This document shows, one piece after another, positions 57,742 through 64,000 of a stretch of DNA of 64,000 bases (position 1 is its first letter; each line of letters opens with the position of its first letter). Under the pieces are notes generated by a model that worked only from the letters and a program-made list of their open reading frames with translations, did no database searches and had not been told where the DNA came from. The DNA comes from Lactifluus volemus. Taxonomy: Eukaryota; Basidiomycota; Agaricomycetes; Russulales; Russulaceae. Where the stretch lies: assembly GCA_022376515.1 (NCBI GenBank), contig WTXI01000201.1:1-64000 (forward strand), in the 5' to 3' direction. A program made the position numbers and the translations under genes.

Positions 57742-58848
57742 GAGATTGACATTCGCATTCCCTCCTAACATGCTGTCTCTCCAACATCTATCTGGAACTT
57801 GGGCAAATTTCCAGCCTAATATTTTCGACCTTGTTCTATACAATGCTATTTAGCTTGCTGGTCATTGCGCCTGGACTTTCGCTCTTGACAAATAAACTTC
57901 TGTGGTAGTTTGCTGCTGGTGACCCAACGAGAATATGACCTACTGAAAGCGCGCAAATTCGTCAAATCTGGCGGCATAGAACCGGGGCGATCTTAAGGAG
58001 ACTGCCAGGCTGGTGACTAGTAGTACACAGCGTAATGTACTACAGAAGTTCTCTCTGTTGAAGATAGTGATCTAGCGATACGCAACCCACTCGATCGGTC
58101 GCTTCAAGGGCAACACTGACTCGGACGTAGATGCTCTCACAGCGGGATCCTCCGACGGAGCTGGCAGGTCACGGTCACGTTTAGATTTATTTGGATTTAC
58201 TTTGGAATATAAACAAAGTTTCAAGATATTACTGTATCGATTTGCAACTAGCTGCGAGGCCTCTTCTTTTCCTGCAGCTGTATTCAGGTTGTTTATTATT
58301 AGTGTTTCAAGTTCTTTTGTAGCACACGTGTTGTGCAGCTCGGTTGGCCAACGGTTACTGGCGCTGGTGCAATGGAAGTCTCGGGCCGCCTCGCCGTTTG
58401 CTATCGTTTGACCGAGCCTCGGATGCTTCGCACCTGGTCCTGGCCCATGAGACGTGGCTATAATCAACCGCAGAACCGCTTGCGAACTCTACGTTTCAAT
58501 GGACATACAACACGAGTTTGGGTTTATTCATCCCGAAAGGCTCTCAAACTTACTCCGTTACTCCGACAGACACAACTTGAGGCAATTTGCCTCATAACTC
58601 GAAAAGAGCTGCAGTGGTAGCTCCCTCAAGTTATGAGGCCAATTCTTATTCTTCTGAGCGAAAGTTAAACAACCCGAAACAACTCGACGATTGGAGAACT
58701 TCCGAGCTAAAGATGGCGAAATCATGACGTCTTCTTTCTTCTGACTGGACTGTGATGGCTCTAGAAATATAAAACGTACTAATGTATTGCGGCTCATGGC
58801 AGTGGAAGGCTTTCTCCCTCATCCCTTCGAGTTATCAACTTTGGTGCA
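57742..58848. other. Intergenic between paralogs C and D
   Basis: No supported gene; a 131-codon minus frame (58072-58467) has no motif. An 11-bp inverted pair (GCCTCATAACT / AGTTATGAGGC) lies at ~58589-58651. The shared promoter block of the family begins near 58400 (CCGAGCCTCGGATGCTTCGC, CCCATGAGACGTGGC). Confidence 0.45.
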
Positions 58849-60133
58849 ATGGTTCTCTCCTTCATCGTCACCTTCTCGTATATTCTACTCTTCGTAGGTT
58901 CTATTTACGTTTGTGCACAGGTCAGTGCCCCAACTGCACAAACGCCAGTCTTGACTGGGTGCGTCCCTTTGGACCATCTTTGCTTCATATCGATGACGCC
59001 TGTACCCCACACCCTTGGTGCCACTTACAGTCGTTTAACTCGCTCGATCAAAATCCGTGTCTCGTTGCGGCATACCTACTAGCCGTGTGTAGCAGTGGCA
59101 GTGAGTACATATCATAGCTCCCTGGTCACAGGCTTTGCAATGAATTGAATCTTATCAACTATCTAGGGTATGTTATGTCTGCCCTTCTTCTAGGGGAGTC
59201 ATACGAAGGCCCGGGTGGTCCAGTCGTTTCCAATTTATGCCAGTGCAATACCGTAGTATATTGCTTGATCAGTGCCTGTGATGCGTGCCAAGGAGGCTCT
59301 TGGACCAAGTATGTTGATTCGTTTCAAGTTCGCGTTCATAGACTATGGTGTTTAATATATTGATTGAACATTCAGATGGTCTGAGTGGTCACTCAATTGC
59401 GATACCAAAGCAGCTCAGGGAACGTAGGTAGCAGTACATTTTTAATCACCCTGTGAGCTCAAAGTCAAGTTACTTGTCAGGTTCCCGGAAGCCATCCCAC
59501 TCGGTACACGGATACCAAACTGGGCGTACATCAATCCGGTTGTAAGTATCTCTTACCGTCCTGGCCAAACTGATCAAGTCATCATTCTCGCAGCCGGGTG
59601 ATAATTGGAATCTTTCAACGGCACAGATTGCCGCCAGTGCCAGTGCGTAGTTCCGTCCACGAACTGCATGTACCATGCATTCTCAAGAATGTCACAGATT
59701 CCCCGGAAGTCACGGGCACTGCCTCTCTTGTCTCGACCTCGACCACGGCGAACCCGTCTACCGGAACGCCTACCTCCACGTCATCCTCCAAGAACAAAAT
59801 GAGGATAGGCGCGATCGCAGTAGGCGTTCTCGGCGGCATCATCACGGCAGGCTCGATTGCAGCTGTCGTGGCCTGGCTCGTGATCCGCCGTCGGCGCACC
59901 CATCCTGTTCCATCTCCAATTAAGGAAGAGAAAACCGGAGAGATGGAGGAGCAGCCAACAGAGCCCTACCACTTTGGCACGCGCCAGCGGATTTACGTGA
60001 GTCAATATTCTCTTTTTTTTGAGTGCATCATCATCCGTAGAGGCGTACGAGTCGGAGAGCGACTGATACGATCATTGCGGCTGTCTAGGACCCTTCTGAT
60101 CCATCTACCCACCCGAGTCCGCGGGCACTGTAA
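58849..60133 (+). pseudogene. Single-pass membrane protein paralog D, probably damaged
   Basis: The signal peptide from ATG 58849 (MVLSFIVTFSYILLFVGSIY) leads into QVSAP, but the family's NCT..W motif follows in another frame: GCCCCAACTGC here versus GCTCCCAACTGC in paralog C, a 1-nt deletion. A 32-nt intron would rescue it but is unusually short. Later exons look normal: FNSLDQNPCLVAAYLLAVCS, SYEGPGGP, LCQCNTVVYCLISACDACQG, FPEAIPLGTRIPNWAY, DNWNLSTAQ, DSPEVTGTAS, helix AVGVLGGIITAGSIAAVVAW, then LVIRRRR. The last exon reads DPSDPSTHPSPRAL and stops at 60131-60133, losing the conserved C-terminal ..GLPE(V/I) segment. A frameshift plus early stop suggests a decaying copy. Confidence 0.7.
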
Positions 60134-63103
60134 CAGACTGTCGCACCAGGGCTTTTCGAGTGGCATAACGCAACTTACCCGAGATTAGAGAAGTCGTCAT
60201 ACGCATTCCCTCCCGTTCTTCCGTTTCTCCAACATCTATTACAAGTTTGCTGCGGCGTGATCGTTTTTGACTTTGTACTACACAATGTTATGCTATACTG
60301 GCCATTGTGCCTGGACTTTTGCTCTTCGCAAATATAATGCCAGTGTGAACTTCTGGGGTAGTTTGCTGACCCGACGAGAATATGACCTGCCGGAAACACG
60401 CAAATTCTTCGTATTTGGCACCATAGAACTGAGCAATCGTCCGTGATATTATGTTTAAATTCATGAAAACATTGCCAGTGACATCAGCCTGAGGAAATTA
60501 ACAAGTGATCTTTTGCGCCTCTCGAACAGGATCTTTCTGTTGAGAAGGCGGTGATATTGTCTACTCACGGAGCAGTCGGTAATAAAATCTCATCACCGTT
60601 ACAATACTGTAAACCCTAAAATCTCAATCGAATAACTTTTATCACCTCTCTGTAATGGTCGTCTTTTCGCACCTCGGACTGTTGCAGTTTCTCTGTTCCC
60701 GACGTATTTCCACTGTCTCCGACTGACTCACCCAATGATTTGGCTACTATTTTCCTCTACATACCAGCACCGTAACGAGATCGAGACCTCTCGCATGCCA
60801 GTGGGATCAGTCTTCCAATGCTGTCGGACGGTCGCTTTCCTCTTTTCGAGGATATCAGTAGACGCACTCAGTACTCCCACTATGGCATTCTTACTTGTAC
60901 TATGATGAACTGCGAGAACATTGAGAACTATCAGCCTGACCCTGCCACATCAGGAAAAATCCCACTTGCTAAATCCATTTAGCACCAACCTTCTAATGGC
61001 CTCCTAAAGTGCCATAAAACGCGCTAAGCCCATTGACACTTGCGGTGGCTAGCAAGGTAGAATGAACACGAGCGAAATTCCATGAGGGCGGCCAATTGGT
61101 GATCCCCAGAAAACGACAGAATCATCAAGCCCTTCTCGATGAGTTCGAAACCTTCAGACCGTTGTCCTCAAGATAATAATAAGAATGCTTTAAAGTCGTG
61201 ATCAGGAAGCTCTACTAACAATGTCGACCACATGGATGACGTTCTTCTGCACCCCAGGTAAGGCAGATTTCCGCGATTTTGTCTGTGTAGATGATGACAT
61301 CCGTAGCGTGGAAAGTACAGTAGTAGGGAGAAAACAAAACCCTGTTAGAGAGAAACTGCCAGCACGAATTGCGAAGAACATGTTGTTCCTAATGTCCCTG
61401 TTGTTAGTCCCACCTCGTTTCTCCTGCCATAGCAGATATCAGTTCCACTGTGGTCGCCCGTCACATGCAACGTCATGTTATTGGTTGTCTCTATTCCTGG
61501 ATGAGGAAATCAAGCGGAGCGAGCCAATATAGGAAATTCATAGCACGAGGCATATAGAGGAAGAAAGAGGGAAATGTGAAACAGGGAGGGGCCGTGAATG
61601 ATAATCAATTCTTGCGTTACTATCCTCTCCTTGAGTGAATCTGGTGGAGCCCGCTCAAGCGATCAGCGCAATCAGCACTCGATCTCTCCAACGGATAGGG
61701 CCGAGAAGAGCTGTCAACTAGATCATCGTCGATATCACCGCGACTCAATTGTCTCTCTGATTATCAACATTTATCTCTCCACGTGTCGTTTCTGCATTCT
61801 AATGAGTATTCGGGTCGCTTATCAGATGCGAAGACGTAAAAGAGAATGTCTCCCAGTTACCAGCCCACTCATCTCTCCAGAATGATGATGTGTAACCCGG
61901 GTTCGATCGTACTGGTTGATGCTAATACAGACACTGGTGCGATTAAGGCCGAGTTCGCAGGCCTCGGCAGAAGAAAAGGCAGAAGTGCGAATGAATGAGA
62001 AGATACGACTACAGCGAGGGGCGCAGGATGCTATACGCCTCAAGGTTATACAGCACATAGAAAGAGAGGGGACATCCCCGATGGGGCTCGTGCGCACTAA
62101 CCATGAGATGTAGATAAGAACAAAGTTCCCATCTCATTTGTTCCACGCGGAATTTCCCGAACTGTGACCGTTCTCAACCTCACACGTGATAGCTGACTTG
62201 ATGAGAAAACGCGAAACCACGTTGAAAGCCAGTTCACAGCTTCACACAGCCTGACCAGCTGCGGGACATCGGACGCCACAGAAATATAAGACTCGGATGA
62301 AGCAGGCGAAGAACAGTCTTCTTCATGATTTATCGGTATTGCGGAGAGAGATTATGACCGCTTAAGATAATACCTTGGAACAGCGAGGGATAACGGATTA
62401 CACCACGATGATATCTCCGCGCTTTACCCTCTGACATCGGCAACAAGGAGGCGCAGCGTGTGTACTTGTGTGACCTTCTCCGGAACCGTATTATCAAATG
62501 CTACGCCTATGGAAAAACGATAACATTTCCGCGGGGAACAGAAAATTTACCTCGGGTAAACTGTGTAGCTTATAGGACACTGCTCAGTGGTGTGCTACTT
62601 GTTGAATTTCGTCGTTGTCATCGCTATCATCGCCGAGCTCGTCCGGCAAAGCTGTACCGACGCGATCAGGATGAGACGCACTGGTAGTAGCTGGAAGAGG
62701 AGGGGCAATAGCTGGTGGGGCTGTGAACCATAGTAGACCCATGACCACGGTGTAAAAGCGGAAATGTAAGTGGCTACTAACAAGGAATGCGGCATGACCG
62801 ATCAAGCGAAGGCATCGCAATATGAGACTGCGTGGAGTTACGCGGCAAGGTGCATCGGTGGGCCTCGGCTGCTGTGAGCAACCGCCGCGGCATGATCAAT
62901 TCCTCCGTATAGAGCACTGGTCGCGGTCACGGTCCATCGATGCGCAGTCCGATCACCCTACTCGGTAGGAGGAGTCGCGCAATCCCCTAACTGAATTCAC
63001 GTACCGACATGAGCCTGACAGGTGGGCAAATCACATGATTGATCGCGCTCATCATCTGATCTCACACGACGCGAGCTTCTTCGCATTTACAGCAGTCTCA
63101 CAA
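60134..63103. other. Gene-poor region, no gene supported
   Basis: 60140-60400 is the 3' flank related to those of paralogs A-C (for example GCCTGGACTTTTGCTCTT at ~60310). Beyond it, frames such as 61221-61532, 61916-62113 (plus) and 62584-62820 (minus, Asp-rich end) lack motifs and splice support. Confidence 0.4.
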
Positions 63104-64000
63104 ATGCCAAGTGAAAAGGTCACCTCTTGTAAGTTCGAATGACACCCTTAAAAAATGGCACTAACAAAGTCCAGCAGCTGTTTCACGGTCTAAGGGTGCA
63201 TCAGCACCACAGCCATCAACAAAAAGCCAAGACGATGAAATTGCCAGTAACGACATTAACGACGGGGAGGATGACGATATGTCAGTCTGTTTGGTCCCTT
63301 TTATTTATGGTTTTGACGGGACCTTCCTTTCAGCGACAGCGTCGAATATTTGCTTGCGCTCCAGCAGATTCGTCGTAAGTGTGACAATGGGAAGGGGGGG
63401 GTTACGGCACATTGATCAACCCAATAGAAAAAGCTCACCAGGCGTCGCGAGCCAGCTCGAAACGAGATTTCAAGGCGTTGGCTGCCGAGTTCCGTGGGCA
63501 TGCCACTGCAATTGTTGACGAGATGAGCGCATATATGCGCGTATCTTGGTACCATGACACGTACATCCGAGTTGACACGAAACATTTTAGAGACGAATTA
63601 GAGGTGGACACCCTGAAGATGCAAGGTACAGAATGTATCAGCACAGAAGGTTTCGTTACTGCTGCACGAGAGTGGAACATTCAGCGGGTAAGCATTCTAT
63701 CGAACGTATGTGCAGCTCAATTACATCAGAACTGTCAACAGAGCATGGTCAAGGAGGGGAGGGCAATCGACTTTAGCGATATCCAGCGAGAGGAGGAAGT
63801 GAACGAGGTCAGTAAACTAAGTAAGTCATCAGCCAATGTGGGGACAGAGCTCCTATCAACTACACGTGCTTATGAGTGACAGTTGAAGGTACCGACATGA
63901 AGCACGCTCGCGCCCGGCGCAGGCTGCTGCGGAAAGTGAAGGTGGACCTTGAAGAAATTTGGAAACAGGGAAAGGTAAAAGTCTGCCAGACGGAATGGAT
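63104..64000 (+). CDS. Unrecognised coiled-coil-type protein (5' part, runs off right edge)
   Basis: Not recognised. A consistent spliced frame starts at ATG 63104: exons 63104-63128, 63178-63280, 63334-63374, 63428 onward, then one beginning near 63741, and one near 63885 (after GTAAGT..GTGACAG). The protein begins MPSEKVTSSVSRSKGASAPQ, has an acidic part (NDINDGEDDD), then helical SVEYLLALQQIRQKAHQA, DFKALAAEFRGHATAIVDEM, REWNIQR, REEEVNEVSKL and basic HARARRRLLRKVKVDLEEIW. Charge pattern and Ala/Leu/Glu content suggest coiled coils, perhaps a nuclear structural protein, but this is only a guess. A possible further intron sits in the 63540-63590 stretch. Confidence 0.5.

Noticed and set aside
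61890..61920. tRNA T-arm (GGGTTCGATC)
   Set aside because: Flanking bases do not pair as a T stem and no A box lies at the right distance.
1..64000. CRISPR arrays, bacterial operons or rRNA genes
   Set aside because: No regularly spaced direct repeats, no Shine-Dalgarno/operon structure and no rRNA-like sequence; the window is eukaryotic.

Overview
The window looks like nuclear DNA of a basidiomycete fungus, most likely an Agaricomycete of the Rhizoctonia/Ceratobasidium type. This is inferred from the sequence: genes are cut by many short (about 40-90 nt) GT..AG introns; there are C2-NACHT-WD40 genes typical of Agaricomycetes; there is a WW-like protein of an Agaricomycete-specific family; and there is an expanded family of single-pass membrane proteins with an 'NSLGQ(S/N)PCLVAAYL' motif known from basidiomycetes. 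Exon limits below were read by eye from splice consensus and frame continuity.

Layout. 1-1834: 3' part of a WW-like/Ser-Pro-rich gene (minus), running off the left edge. 1.9-6 kb: gene-poor DNA with a local duplication carrying two intact copies of a tiny two-exon gene (84 and 78 aa) plus decayed pieces of it. 6-17.4 kb: a housekeeping block, all on plus: AP endonuclease 1, aldo-keto reductase (apparent 1-nt frameshift), PUS4/TruB pseudouridine synthase, DHDPS/HOGA-like aldolase, and mitochondrial NAD(P) transhydrogenase. 17.7-18.4 kb: strongly G/T-skewed non-coding tract. 18.4-31.4 kb: tandem duplication of a ~6.5 kb unit, each carrying a C2-NACHT-WD40 (NLR-like) gene. 31.4-35.1 kb: two short 3'-tail relics of that gene lie either side of a 2,882-bp element with 26-bp perfect terminal inverted repeats and long CTTAA-rich subterminal arrays, with no recognisable transposase. 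37-41.6 kb: WDR48/Bun107-like deubiquitinase cofactor (minus).

42-60.2 kb is an accessory cluster: five paralogs of a signal peptide-Cys-rich ectodomain-TM-cytoplasmic tail protein (one minus, four plus), interleaved with an SDR gene broken by a stop codon, an intact CHMP7-like ESCRT-III gene, and a truncated copy of the CHMP7 5' end. The CHMP7 fragment sits upstream of one paralog exactly as intact CHMP7 sits upstream of the next, so that pair arose by segmental duplication of a divergent CHMP7/TM gene unit. At least one paralog (58.8-60.1 kb) looks damaged. 60.2-63.1 kb shows no convincing gene; the right edge holds the start of an unrecognised coiled-coil-type gene.

The main theme is repeated local duplication of fast-evolving families (NLR-like receptors, surface proteins, a tiny orphan gene) beside conserved single-copy genes. 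The best candidates for something undescribed are the TIR element at 31.6-34.5 kb, the surface-protein cluster, and the small two-exon gene pair.
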